Origin: Kingdonia uniflora
Lineage: Eukaryota > Streptophyta > Magnoliopsida > Ranunculales > Circaeasteraceae
Assembly: GCA_014058105.1 (NCBI GenBank)
Contig: JACGCM010001948.1
Span: 3,782,001 to 3,846,000 of the forward strand
Length of the DNA: 64,000 nucleotides
Reading direction: 5' to 3'
Under the pieces are notes generated by a model. It worked only from the letters and a program-made list of their open reading frames with translations. It searched no databases and was not told the DNA's origin. The position numbers and the translations under genes are program-made. This document shows, one piece after another, positions 12,181-23,410 of the stretch; within the stretch, counting starts at the first letter, position 1, and each line of letters opens with the position of its first letter.

Positions 12181-13766
12181 AAATAAATAATGGTATAAAG
12201 CTGAACTCCATCCATCCCTGAAACAAATGAGAAAAATGACAATAAAAATGATAACGAAGCAGAAGACAAATGTTATAAAACTAAACTCCAGCAATCCCTC
12301 AAACAAATGATAGGAATCCTGACATAAATGATATCAATGAACAATTTCGGTGATATAGTAGAAGATAATAAATGTTAAAAATGACACAAGTAAAATAACA
12401 AATGATTAAGTAGCATAAGACAAATGATAAAAAAACAAAATAAAAATGATTATGTACAAATTGTATCATCTTGCATAACATTTTTCAAAAAAAAAGAAAC
12501 CTTAAAATCATGATGCGGATACACAGTTAGAGATGATATTTACTGTAACGGCTATTTCAGCTGTTGGAGAGAAGGGTAACAATGATCTTTAGCAACGAAA
12601 ATAACCTAAGATAACAACGATCTTTTTCTCCCTAATGACCTCTGTGTGAGGACTTTATCGAATGCACAATGATAGTTGGAAGACTTGGAACATGAATGAG
12701 ACAAATAGTACATCAATGGGAATTTGCTTGATTTTTATAGAAGCTTTGTTGTTGAAGAATAAGAAGAAGAAGAAGTAGAAGAAGCTTTGATTTTTTTTAA
12801 GGTTGGTAGTGTATTTAAGGGAGAATCTTCCCTCTTAAACTGTTCGTATTACTGTAGCAGAGTAGACTACTCAACAACTCTAGTAAGATAGTTTTTCATT
12901 TTTTATGTATTATTTATATATAATTTTTTGCGAGAACTTTATAATTGTTTTGAAAATCTTTGTAATTGTTTTGTTATAGCTTTGTCATTTGTTCAGTAAT
13001 CTTTGTGAGTTGGTAGATTTACTACTGTAGCAGATTAGTTTACCCATCAATATTTAATATTAGAGAATAGGGTGGCAATTAAGGGGTAGTAGGTGAGACC
13101 ATTATCGATTTGTTAATTTTAGTATCTATTTTGGAAGAGGCTTGCCAATGTATCGATTTTGTAAAAATGACAAAAAGTAGTATTTATTATCATAATTTCC
13201 GGTTAATCCGTAGATGAAATATCACTAGTTTCGTAATATCAATTTTTACCTTGCTATACGCATTCGATTTTCTTTTGATTACTTTATCACTAGTATAGTT
13301 GCATGTATATACGTGTGCGTGTACAACTCTACGATAGTGTTCACATCATCGGATAATTTTACCACTTCACTAGGCTCGGTCGAGCCAACAAAGCATTAAC
13401 ATGGCTTATGTACAATTGTAGAATATGATGGCTTACAAGACGAAATTTATGTTTTCTTTACAGTTTTTGGAAGGTGTGCTTTCTCTTAACTAGCGTATCT
13501 TGAACAACAGTTTGTCCTGGCTCCTGGCATGATGAGATACGGAAAAGTATCATCAATGTAGTGAGACTTGGAGATAATGTTGTTTAATAAAAGGAAGTAA
13601 CGCTCAGTCGAAAACGAAAGAAGATATACACACAATTTAAACACATCACTTACAAAAAAGAAGTATTGGGAGTTGTTAAAATTTTGAAGCAAAACCCTTT
13701 TTTCTTCGATTACACCTCACATGACATGAAAGAGTATAGTGATTATAAAAGATAAATTTGGACTTT
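12181..13766. other. AT-rich region right of the MULE transposase, no gene seen
   Basis: 12181-12480 continues the ACAAATGA motif cluster (for example near 12224, 12302, 12396 and 12420). 12740-12780 has a GAAGAA-type purine tract. From 12850 to 13766 the sequence is AT-rich and shows no frame, repeat or RNA gene I can support. The right end of the MULE probably lies in here, but I found no matching terminal repeat. Confidence 0.4.
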
Positions 13767-13767
13767 A

Positions 13768-14074
13768 CCCCTAATAGAAACTGAAAATTAGCATTTAGAC
13801 CCCAACTTTCCTACGTTCAATTCTGAATGCCAAAATGCTTGACTGCAAGTCAAACCAAGTTGACCCAATTTTTTCTCATTGTTTCCCTCTTTTGCCCTTT
13901 ACGTATGTATCAAATACCTCACATGTGATGAGGTGAAAATGTGAAGGAAAAAAACCCCGTGATACACATGTGAGGGAAACAAGGGGAAAATGGTCAACTT
14001 GGTTTGTTTGGGGTCCAGAATTGAATATGTGGAGAAGTGGGGTCCAAATGCTAATTTTCAGTTTCAACTTGGGG
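13768..14074. mobile_element. Fold-back MITE just upstream of the P0 gene
   Basis: The left arm (about 13777-13890) and the right arm (about 13975-14065) are imperfect inverted repeats of roughly 100 bp. Both outer ends carry GAAACTGAAAATTAGCATTT (left directly, right as reverse complement), followed by matching GACCCCAACTT, TCAATTCTG and CAAGTTGACC blocks. The single strand could fold into a long hairpin with a loop of about 80 nt. It ends only about 90 bp before the P0 TATA box. Flanking target duplication was not clear. Confidence 0.7.
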
Positions 14075-14130
14075 CTTGCGTGCACTCAAAGCCTCCTTAG
14101 CCATTGGATCTCAAAACTCAAACTCCATCA

Positions 14131-14372
14131 TTGGATCTAGGGTTTTCCTTCTACCTCCTGAATATAAAACCCCCAAACACCTCCTCTTGTATCATTTTAG
14201 GGTTTTAGAGTTATTTGCCCCCACTCAAATCCATAACAGAGAACACCTTGAAGAGGTTAAAGAGACAGTTCATCTGTCCGCCTTGACTGAGCATTTGCTA
14301 CTGTCTTGGCCCTCGTTTGTACCACCTCTTCTTCGATTACTTTGTTATACACAAGCACATAGTTACTTAGAA
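14131..14372 (+). promoter_or_regulatory. P0 gene promoter and 5' leader
   Basis: A TATA box TATAAAA lies at 14163-14169. Telo-box-type TAGGGTTT motifs lie on both sides, at 14138-14145 and 14198-14205. Telo-boxes near the start site are common in plant ribosomal protein and translation genes. A start site near 14195 would give a leader of about 180 nt before the ATG at 14373. The upstream in-frame ATG at 14076 precedes the TATA box and is therefore not the start. Confidence 0.65.
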
Positions 14373-16732
14373 ATGGCCCCGAAAGCATCAAAGGCAGACA
14401 AGAAGATCGCTTATGACTCCAAATTGTGCGAGCTTTTGAACGAGTACAATCAGATATTGATTGTTGCTGCTGATAATGTTGGGTCGACTCAGTTGCAAAA
14501 CATTCGAAAGGGTCTTCGTGGGGAGTCGACTGTGTTGATGGGAAAGAATACTATGATGAAGAGGTCTGTGAGACTTCATGCTGAGAGTACTGGAAACAGT
14601 GCTTTTCTCAATTTGATACCCCTCCTTGTGGTATGTTATAAAGTTTGGATTTTTTGTGTTTGGGTTTTGTTTTAATTTGTGATTGGGGTATTTTGTTTTT
14701 GGATTTTGATTAATGGGGTTATTTTGTTTGGTGTTTGTGTTTTGTAGGGTAATGTTGGGTTGATCTTCACTAAGGGAGACTTGAAGGAAATCAGTGAAGA
14801 GGTTGCCAAGTACAAGGTATGTTAGTAGTTGTGTGATTTCTAGTTTTTTTTTTATATGTGCAAGGTTTGATTATGCAAACATTGTTGAAAGCATATAGGT
14901 AGATTATTAACTAAGGCTGTTTGATAAACATGTAAGAAATAGCCAGCTAATTTGTAACACTGGAAATAATATATATTTTGGTTCTAATAACCAATAGTAA
15001 TGTATGGGTAAGGAATGTTACTTATTACCTCGTGTGTAGACGTAGCCATTTATAGTTCACTTCCAAATCACCTCCCATCAGAACTCCATCAGGTTCCTAG
15101 CTCCTAGTAGGACTGAGTCCACCATGCTTGTTAAACCATTGTGCAAGTTATTGGTGGTGGACAACTCGACCAATGTCTTGGGCTGAATGTCTTGTCATCA
15201 CTAGGGAAAGTTGCTTGATGAACCATTTTGCCAATGTTTTGCAAGGTTTTACAAAAAAATATTAGCTTTTGCACTGTTTCCTTTGTTGGGCAAGTTAAGT
15301 AGGACTGATCACTGTAATATTCAATGATGTGAAATATTATTATACATTTGGGGATATAACCATTTATAAGGATGTGATGATGAAAAGTCTAAGAACTCAG
15401 TACTCTCATATTGGAGGTGTTCATTGCTTCCAATATATGCATCTTTATCTGGGATGTTTTCCAGGCTTGTAATACTTCATTTAATTTGTTTTGTACTATG
15501 CAGTGACTTATTATCATTTATTTCTTGAATAAATGTTGTAAATCATTTTTTCTGTATCTTCAACAGTAAATGGTTGAGTTAAAATTTCAGCTACTGGTTG
15601 GAGATGTGTATTATTTAGGCATATTTTTATTCCCAAAATCCCTAAAATCTCTTCATCTATGCATCTTAAATTGACACAGTTTTGTACTTGTTCTGGCAAA
15701 CATAACTATCCTGATCTATTGAGTTGATAACTGCAATTTGTTGATCATATTTTTGCGATATATTGAGTTCAATTTCTCTTTTCAACAGGTCGGAGCTCCT
15801 GCTCGTGTTGGGCTTGTTGCTCCAGATGATGTTGTTGTCCCACCTGGCAACACTGGTTTGGATCCTTCTCAGACTTCCTTCTTTCAGGTGGATACAATCT
15901 CTTTTGACTTTTTATTTGTTATTTTTCTTCATCCCCTATTGGTTTTCTTACTTGGAACTTTTTCTCTATATTTAGGTGCTCAATATTCCAACAAAAATTA
16001 ACAAGGGTACTGTTGAAATCATAACACCTGTGGAACTTATCAAGAAGGGTGACAAGGTTGGGTCTTCTGAAGCTGCATTGCTTGCTAAGCTCGGAATCAG
16101 GCCATTCTCTTATGGTCTAGTGGTCCTTTCTGTGTATGACAATGGTTCTGTCTTCAGTCCAGAGGTTCTTGACATGACAGAGGACGATCTCTTGGAAAAG
16201 TTTGCTGCTGGCATTTCCATGGTCACATCTCTTTCACTGGCTATCTCATACCCTACACTGGCCGCAGCTCCTCACATGCTCATCAATGCCTACAAAAATC
16301 TTCTTTCCTTTGCTATTGCAACAGATTATTCCTTCCCCCTGGCTGACAAAGTGAAGGAGTACTTAGCGGTATTTATCCATACAGTCATTGTTTAACTTGA
16401 ACTTCTTTCTTATCTTGGCATCCCTATATTCTGAAAATTGTCGTTTAAATGCATGTTATAAACTGTGATATGCACACCTTGATACATTTGTTTGCTTTTA
16501 AGGCCAAATGTTTTATGGGCAACTATTTCCTCTCAAGGTAAAGATTGCTACATTGCTCAGTTTTATTGATTTCTTTGTTTAAATGCAGGATCCAAGCAAG
16601 TTTGTTTCTGCTGCTCCAGTTGCTGCTGCAAGTTCTGGTGCTGCACCTGCTGCGGCTGCTGCAAAAGAGGAAGAGAAGGAAGAACCTGCAGAGGAGTCTG
16701 ATGATGACATGGGATTGAGCTTGTTCGACTAA
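14373..16732 (+). CDS. RPP0: 60S acidic ribosomal protein P0 (uL10), five exons
   Basis: P0 anchors the P1/P2 dimers of the ribosomal stalk on the large subunit and helps recruit translation GTPases in the cytosol. Exons: 14373-14630, 14748-14816, 15789-15887, 15976-16368 and 16589-16732. All introns are GT-AG (117, 972, 88 and 220 bp), and the exons are all in phase 0. The joined frame is 320 residues, the normal plant P0 length. The N-terminus ([18 protein letters not shown]) and the block [19 protein letters not shown] belong to the rRNA-binding L10 domain. [20 protein letters not shown] and [23 protein letters not shown] segments form the L10 insertion. An Ala-rich hinge ([20 protein letters not shown]) and the acidic tail [13 protein letters not shown] form the stalk-protein C-terminus. 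No broken residue was seen. Regulation is probably growth-linked through telo-boxes. A MITE lies just upstream of the promoter. Confidence 0.97.
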
Positions 16733-17517
16733 GTGCTTTGATAATGCTTTGATACTATTGCTGTTCTCTTTAGATGTTTTGCAATGTTTAGATCTATTTG
16801 CTCGCCTTTGATGTTGACTTTGGAGGTATTGTTAGTTCATATACTCCTAATCTTTATTTAATGTTGAAGTTTTTGATTGTTGTTATTCACTGTTGGTTTT
16901 TTATCTGTGTTGGATAATAATCTAATTCTGTTACTAGCAATCATACTCATGATATGAGAAGAAATAGAGTTAATATATTGATAGGTTATTCTGTTGTTAC
17001 AAATACTGAACCCTTAAATGGGTTAAATAATACTCTTTCTCAAACTCTTTTCATAAGCTTTAATGTTATAGGTTTGTTAAGAGTTCGGACATCTTAACCC
17101 AGTTGGGTTCCCACCTTGTGCTGGACCTAATTCTTAATACTCCTTTGGCATGACAACTTGTTTTACCAAGCCTATGTCTTGCAAAATTCCTTTTTGGCAG
17201 AAAGTTGTGAAAACTACTGGAGAGGTATCCTACATTTGAACTGAATTCTTTATGGTTAAAGAATCTCTTTCTAGTTGCTCTGGAACAATGGAGTTATGCT
17301 TTTGGCGATAACATGTTCTAAGAATCAATATTTGAATATCAATCTCATCGATCTCATAAGTATCATACCGAACACTATCGAGAATCATTTTTATGAGAAA
17401 TTTGAGACATTTAAGGCGTACAAGTAAAGAGATCTATTTATTGATAAGAAAAAGAAAAAATATGAACGGGGATTGGATTGATGATAAAATAGAATCTTAG
17501 GTTGGGAACAGTGATTT
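16733..17517 (+). other. P0 3' region and downstream sequence, no second gene
   Basis: The first 150 bp are T-rich and fit a plant 3' UTR, with a TATTTAATGTTGAAG stretch near 16854. From about 16920 onward there are weak traces that could be old copia-like sequence, but I could not align a domain and call no gene here. Confidence 0.4.
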
Positions 17518-17712
17518 GGTTGATGATGAAGAAAGAAAATTCTTGGTTCAGTTCTCCACCTTAACGACAGAAAGAAGAAAGATAATTCTTGATGGTTGAT
17601 GATGAAGAAAGATAATCCACCTTAACGACAGAAAGAAGAAAGATAATTCTTGATGGTTGATGATGAAGAAAGATAATTCTTGGTTCAGTTCTCCACCTTA
17701 ACGACAGAAAAA
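17518..17712. repeat. Short minisatellite, three units
   Basis: The block GGTTGATGATGAAGAAAGA followed by AATTCTTGGTTCAG and CTCCACCTTAACGACAGAAA is repeated about three times, with the middle copy missing the CTTGGTTCAGTTCT part. Repeat spacing is roughly 60-75 bp. It is non-coding and sits between the P0 downstream region and a MITE. Confidence 0.75.
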
Positions 17713-17810
17713 AGGCTTAATCAAATTTTATCGGGTCTGACTCATAGTGATCATTTATCAAAGAATGACTAGGTTATCAAATGATTGAACAACCGGGATA
17801 AGTTTATTTA

Positions 17811-18223
17811 GAGCATCTCCAACAGAATGGTATGTTGTTAAGGTTTTCTCATACTCTTGCAAAAAACTCATTCAACAGAGGTATGATGTTCAGTATACTT
17901 ACCCCCATACCCCTCCAAAGTATGTGAAACTTGAACTTGGCGAGGAGTATGCGCATACCGCCTAGGCGCTGAACCGTTCAGCGCCCAACAACTTTTTTAA
18001 TACAGCTGTCCAATGGGAAAAATAATAATTAACAGACGCCAGGCGTTGAACCGTTCAGTGCCCAAGAAAAAAAAATATATCATTTGCCATTTTGGTGCTA
18101 GGCGCTGAACCGTTAAGCGCCCAAGACAAAAAAATAAAATTTACTATTGGACCAAAACAGTATGTGATTCTGGAATACCGGTATGGTAAATCGGAACAAC
18201 ATATTTTTATGTTGGAGATGCTC
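17811..18223. mobile_element. Tourist-like MITE, family B copy 1
   Basis: Terminal inverted repeats start GAGCATCTCCAACAG and end GTTGGAGATGCTC, with a 3-bp target duplication TTA at 17808-17810 and 18224-18226, as in PIF/Harbinger elements. A second copy with the same ends and sub-terminal sequence (TATGTTGTTAAGGTTTTCTC) is at 54288-54673. This copy carries three hairpin motifs GGCGCTGAA-N3-TTCAGCGCC, or variants, at 17965, 18042 and 18101, absent from the other copy. Confidence 0.85.
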
Positions 18224-18287
18224 TTACGATACTTAGTTGACATTCATAAAAAGAATTTAATGAATTATGAGTTCAATTGATCATGTT

Positions 18288-18631
18288 TAGCAGAAAGACG
18301 GATATTCCTTGTCCATTATCAGATAATCACTTATTCACAAACCTCGTATGGGGCTAATAGTTTTCATTTCCTATCTCATGGAAAACTCTTTTCGCTCCGC
18401 TTACCCCTATCCCCCTTTATGGGTATTTTAGTGATAGATTCTATAGGAATTGGACAATCATATTTGGTCAAATACCTAGCGACAAACTCCTATGTTCATT
18501 TCATTACGTTATTTTTGAACACGTTCCTGGATGACAAACCTAACGATTATCTTATTGATGATCTCGAGGATGATGATTTTGGCGGGATTTGTGTTGTTGA
18601 TAGTGACGATATCAATGAGTATGGGTTGTGA
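18288..18631 (+). pseudogene. ycf2: Nuclear insert of plastid DNA: ycf2 fragment
   Basis: The translated segments [20 protein letters not shown] (18292 onward) and [20 protein letters not shown] (from about 18425) match the central region of the plastid Ycf2 protein, including the nucleotide-binding loop region of its AAA-type domain, as I know it. The two segments lie in different frames and the first meets TAA TAG, so the copy is broken. The fragment is about 340 bp. Loss of constraint and position among transposons mark it as a NUPT, not a functional gene. The family match is from memory of Ycf2; alignment would settle it. Confidence 0.75.
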
Positions 18632-18739
18632 ACGCGTACACGTTGCCTCATCAAGACCTCTAGTCAGTAAAACCTCTTAAGATAAAAACTTCACTATCAG
18701 AAAAAAGAGTACATCATTCTCTTGATGTTGATCTCCTTG

Positions 18740-20360
18740 AGATTTATCTCCCTGATATAATAAATCATAAACTTTGCTTGCCGATTCCGTGTACCAATCT
18801 CTTGAACGTAGGATGTGCAAAAGCCTTTGTAACTAGGTCAGCTAAGTTATCTTCTGAACGGACTTGAACGATGTCAATCTCAATCGTCTTCTGCAACTTG
18901 TGTATGTGGAAGAATTTGGGTAAAATGTGATTCATTATGTCGCCTTTAATAAATCCGTTTTGACATGAATAGTGCAAGTTGCGTTGTCTTCATACAGAGT
19001 CGTCGGTTTATCTTGGATAGAACTTAGACCGCAACTTTCGTTGATGTGATTAATCATGGACCACAACCAAAAGTATTATCTACCAGTTTCATGAAGTGCA
19101 ATAATCTTTGCGTGGTTCGAGGATATAACAACCATCGTTTACTTCACCGATCTCCATGAAATCGCTGTATCTCTATACAAGAACACATAACCCGATTGTG
19201 ATTGGCCTTTATGTGGATTTGACAAGTATCCTGCATCGCCGTATCCTATAATTTCTCGTTTGCCAATTTTCGGATAGAATAAATCCAAGTCTTTCATGCT
19301 GATGAGATACTTTAGAATTTGCTTGATCCCATTCCAATGCCTTTAAGGTAGGTGTAGAACTATGACGAGCCAAACACTGCGAATGAGATGTCAGGTCGAG
19401 TACACCCTGCTAAGTATAGCAAAACATCGATAACTCCTAAATATGACGTCTCAGACCCTAGGAGTATTTTCCCCTCATCTGGAGGACGACAAATGCCATT
19501 GTTCACATCCAATGAACATACATGTATAGGAGTCTTGGCATTGTGTGTCGTATCTATACCGAAGCATTTTATGATCCTTTCGGTATATGTCGCATGATGT
19601 ACGATTATGCTCCAACCAAGATGTTCGATCTGTAAACCGAGATAGAATTTTTGTCTTCCCAAGGTCTTTTCATTTCGAATTCCTTCTTAAAGTATTTGGC
19701 GGCATTCGCGATCTCCCACGGAGTTCCGATGATATTCAAATCGTCTACAGATACTGCAATGATGGCGAAACCAGTATTCATTTTCTTGATGAAAATGTAT
19801 GGGCAAATATGGCTATTTAAAAAACCTTTAGCTTTTAAATATTCAGTCAGCCTGCCACATGAGCCCTGATTGTTAGAGACCATACAATGACTTATCCAAT
19901 TTTATTTCGTAGGCACCCCCATGTGCCTGACACTGTCACTTCCGGAAGCTTAAACCCTTCTGGTAGCTTCATGTAGATTTCCATATATAATTTCCCATAT
20001 AGATACACAAGTAACTAAATCCATAAGACGCATGCCAAGCTCGTTCTCAACGATTGACTGACTGACCAAGTAACGAAACGTTATAACGTCCATGACTGAT
20101 GAGTAGGTTTTATCCCAATCAACGTCAGGTCTTTGAGAAAAACCCTGGGCAACTAGTCTTGCCTTGTACCTAACTTATTTCCCAGTTCATTATGTTTATG
20201 TACAAATACCCATTTATAACCGACATGCTCGATCTCTTATAAAACCTTATTCGGCCTAAAAGTATTTATTTTCCCAAACCTCCTTATGGATTTGATCCCA
20301 CTCATCCGTGTTACAATTCGATAACTGTACTTTGAGCGGGTATTTTGCTAGAGGACCCCT
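18740..20360 (-). pseudogene. Ty1/copia polyprotein remnant (RT and RNase H)
   Basis: On the minus strand, from right to left, there are pieces of a copia polyprotein. Reverse-transcriptase N-terminal remnants occur near 20300-20100. The palm C-terminal part lies at 19883-19605 (FAIIAVSVDDLNIIGTP, where SVDD replaces the usual YVDD). The connection region is at 19662-19360 (FYLGLQIEHLGWSIIVHHA, then CTRPDISFAV). RNase H lies at about 19010-18765 (KPTTLYEDNATCTIHV and VQVRSEDNLADLVTKAFAHP). Multiple frameshifts and stops are present, and gag, protease, integrase and LTRs were not found. Confidence 0.8.
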
Positions 20361-20394
20361 AAAAATCCTCTTATCAGCTGGCTTCTGACTCATT

Positions 20395-20995
20395 GCATTG
20401 ACCGGTCTAACCAAGAATCAGATTGGGGCGGTGAACGATCTTGTGGTGCATTATGGAACATGGATCTCTGCAACCGGCCGAGGACAAAGAGTAGTAATTA
20501 TTGGTTTAGCCTCTCCCCTGTTCATTCCAAGCAAGGGCCGTATGGGAACATTTCTCGGTCCAGTGGTACAGCTCCGCCTCAGCATTAAGAAGAGAGTAGC
20601 CTGGGGCCTATCCTCCACGCCAACCTTGGGCCTGATGAAGGTAGAGCACCCTGGGATGCTCTATCAATGAAAAGGGATCGGTCTGCCTATGCATAGCTTA
20701 GGAGTAAAGAGTAGATCTTGTCACGATGGATGCATGCAAGTAAAGGACCAGGGGGATCGATTGTAAAGGAGGGATGATCCTGGCTTGGAAAGAGTAATGG
20801 CCCTATGCTTCACACATAGAAGGACAACTTTTCTTCTTCCTATCAGTTTGTGAGTAGCTTAAGTAGTGGTTCATTCGTCTCTACTCTGTAGCTTGTAGTC
20901 CTATCTCTCTTCTTATTGCCTTAGTTCAACTACTGGTTCACATAACATCTTTCTCCTTTGCCTATCATCTCTTGCTCCGCTATCTTCTATCTAGA
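20395..20995. other. GC-richer insert of uncertain, possibly mitochondrial, origin
   Basis: Base composition rises here compared with both flanks. The stretch contains a long plus-strand frame (20398-20670) with no recognisable domain. Segments such as CTCTTCTTATTGCCTTAGTT have the look of plant mitochondrial intergenic DNA. That is an impression only; I cannot name a gene in it. It lies between the copia remnant and the Harbinger pseudogene. Confidence 0.25.
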
Positions 20996-21275
20996 CCATT
21001 AATTTATCGCACAAAAACAAGTTGATTTTTGTAAATTATACAAGTTTTCTCATAATACTTATTGGTTGAATTTCAATGCCCCCATCAAAGACAACTTGCT
21101 TGGAGCAATTTTCCCCACATACCACTTCAAGTGTGTTTTCTTTTACAATTTGAGCTAAGTTATTACATTATTTCCTAATTAAACTACTTGCAATATATTG
21201 TTTAAAGTAAAATATCTCTTTTTCTTTAGCTAGGCGGTGCTGTTTAGAAAATATTTATTATTTGCGACATGATAT

Positions 21276-22350
21276 ATGTTTCGAAATGCTAAGAATCATC
21301 CTCATGTGGAATTAATAATGAAGTCAATATGTAGGATGACTACCAGGGAGGAAGAGAAAACAAGTGCAGTAATAATAATGGTATATTTGCTTTATGCAAC
21401 CGTAATGATTTATAAAAGGAGACCATTACCTAGACATCCTATAGTAAATAGAGACCATGAAAGGAGACTTTTAGTACAAATGATGTATGTAGAGAGGGAT
21501 AAAAATTGTCACAAGCAATTGCGCATAAACAAAAATGTGTTTCGAGTGTTAGTGAATCATTTTAAAAGGCATGGCTTATGTGATTCAAGGTTTTTGACGG
21601 CTGAGGAACAATTAGCAATGTTCCTTCACACTGTAGGATACGACCAAAGGAACTCTACTACCAAATTTGCGTTCATACGTTATGAGGAAATTGTTAGTCG
21701 ATACCTCCATAATACACTAAATGCAATGATGGGTCTATACAAGGAAATGTTTAAGCAAGCGCACACTATTAATTCACCTACACGTGATTCGAGTTATACA
21801 AGGAGCTAACACCATTACTTTGAGGTGAAACTTGACTCCTATTTAATTTTTATTAATATTGAGTTTTCAAGTATTTTAAAAAAAAATACTATTATGAATT
21901 ATATAGGATATGGTGGGTGCCATAGATGGAACATATATCCTCGCACAAGTGCCAAATGTTGGATTTCAACATGTCCCTAGAATTTTTACCTCATTTCGAG
22001 GTACTCGATATCATTTGAATGACACTCGTGGACGAAATTCAAGAAATGCAAGAGAATTATATAATTTTTGACATTCGTAAAGAAACGGTTTGCATATTTG
22101 AGGACTTCGACATTCTTTAATAATAAGATGCAAAAATGTAATGTTACTTGCATGTTGTGCCTTACACAACTTTATCTTGGAAGTTAATCGATTTGACTTA
22201 TGCGAGAATGAAGTTGATCCTGCAGAGGGGGAGGAAGAGCATTATGATGTACCTATAGAAGAAGAACTTATAATCTTCGAGCATTCACCTATGTGGATAA
22301 CAAAAAGGGATGCCTTAGCGGAATTAATGTGGCAAGAATACAATTCATGA
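21276..22350 (+). pseudogene. PIF/Harbinger transposase, broken
   Basis: Harbinger transposases are DDE nucleases acting with a MYB-like partner. The first part (21276-21809) has the helical N-terminal region (MMYVERDKNCHKQLRINKNV, FRVLVNHFKRHGL, TAEEQLAMFLHTVG). After a short intron-like gap or deletion comes the catalytic region with VGAIDGTYILAQVP at about 21912, containing the first Asp, then FRGTRYHLNDTRGR. The segment that normally contains the second Asp is missing. The C-terminal block LLACCALHNFILEVNRFD is at 22141 onward, ending TKRDALAELMWQEYNS. Stops near 22068 and a deletion mean it cannot be active. Confidence 0.85.
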
Positions 22351-22539
22351 TCTTGTATTAATTTAGCTCGTTAATTATTGATTAGATTTTGGGTTTTTGT
22401 TGTTTAATGGACGCTGTTAGTGTACTTTTAATTATTATATATTTTATTTTCTATTTGATTTATAGATTTTTAATCACTAATTAACATGTGAACATTCTTC
22501 TCAGTAAATTTAATACATTAATGGAAACCTACAGTTATG

Positions 22540-23410
22540 AATGGCACCATCATCTGGGAAGGTTTATTTGAGATGGGACATGAAAATGAATACTATCTTT
22601 ATTAATACATTATTGGAACAAAGGTAACACGGCCAAAAAACTGTAGGGGGTTGGAGCTTGATGACATATAATAAAGCTTCTTTTAACTTGAAATGGGAAG
22701 CGAATCTAGATATTACTGCCGAGCAATGCAAAACACGGTGGAAGACATTGAATCGAGTGGCTTTGGGTGGAATGAAAAAACATTGTTGGTAATGGCTGAG
22801 GAGATGGTCTAGAAAGAATTTATTGAGGTATATATTTTGGTGATAGAATAATTTCTTCTTTAACAATATAAGTTATTACGTTCTTACCCATGTTATTTGT
22901 TAAAAAGATCCATCGGTGAAGAACTACCAGGATAAAACAATCCCGCATTATCGAGACTTAGATATTTTAGTCAGAAAAGATTATACGACAGGTGCAGAAG
23001 CTGGCATAGGAAATGATGAAACAAACATCCCACAAGAAGGTAATAATTATTTAATTTTTGGAAATATTTAGTACATACAACTACGCCTTTATAAGTTTGT
23101 TATATCAGGTTTTGAAGTCGATAATGAAGGAGTTAAGTCTGTCTATTCCACTATTAACGAGAGAACCCCTAAATAGAATATAGTTCATCATGACAGTTTG
23201 GATAGAGATGACGGAGCTATAAAAATTTAGTGCTTGCAGCTGGGAAGCTTACAGGAAAAGTGGGACGACCTGATTTGACTGTGTTGGAAAAAGAGTTGAA
23301 AGAAATACAAAATTTGTCAAAAGACGATCTAATGAAGGCCCTATTTTACTATCGTGACAATGATGGTGCTGCCTGAGGTTTTCTTGTTGTGTCTCAAGAT
23401 TCAAAGAAGG
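22540..23410 (+). pseudogene. Harbinger ORF1-type MYB/SANT-like protein, degenerate
   Basis: Downstream of the transposase, broken frames recover the MYB/SANT-like partner of plant PIF/Harbinger elements. KVYLRWDMKMNTIFINTLLE (22560) matches the start of the domain. A later stretch reads KDPSVKNYQDKTIPHYRDLD (about 22906), the usual end of the domain before a variable linker. Stops and shifts separate them. In active elements this protein binds the ends and assists nuclear entry of the transposase; here it is dead. 23411-23600 is AT-rich with no gene. Confidence 0.65.

Noticed and set aside
14138..14205. TAGGGTTT motifs as interstitial telomere repeats
   Set aside because: They are single motifs around a TATA box, matching promoter telo-boxes rather than telomeric arrays.
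14076..14372. N-terminal extension of P0 from the ATG at 14076
   Set aside because: This ATG lies upstream of the TATA box, and the extension does not resemble P0; the ATG at 14373 gives the conserved N-terminus.
15514..15699. Minus-strand frame of 61 codons in P0 intron 2
   Set aside because: No recognisable domain; it may be transposon debris but I cannot support a call.
18419..18631. 70-codon frame as a small host gene
   Set aside because: It matches an internal segment of plastid Ycf2 and its upstream part is in another frame; it is a NUPT.
20398..20670. 90-codon frame in the GC-rich island
   Set aside because: No domain, no start context and no homologue recognised; open length is explained by base composition.
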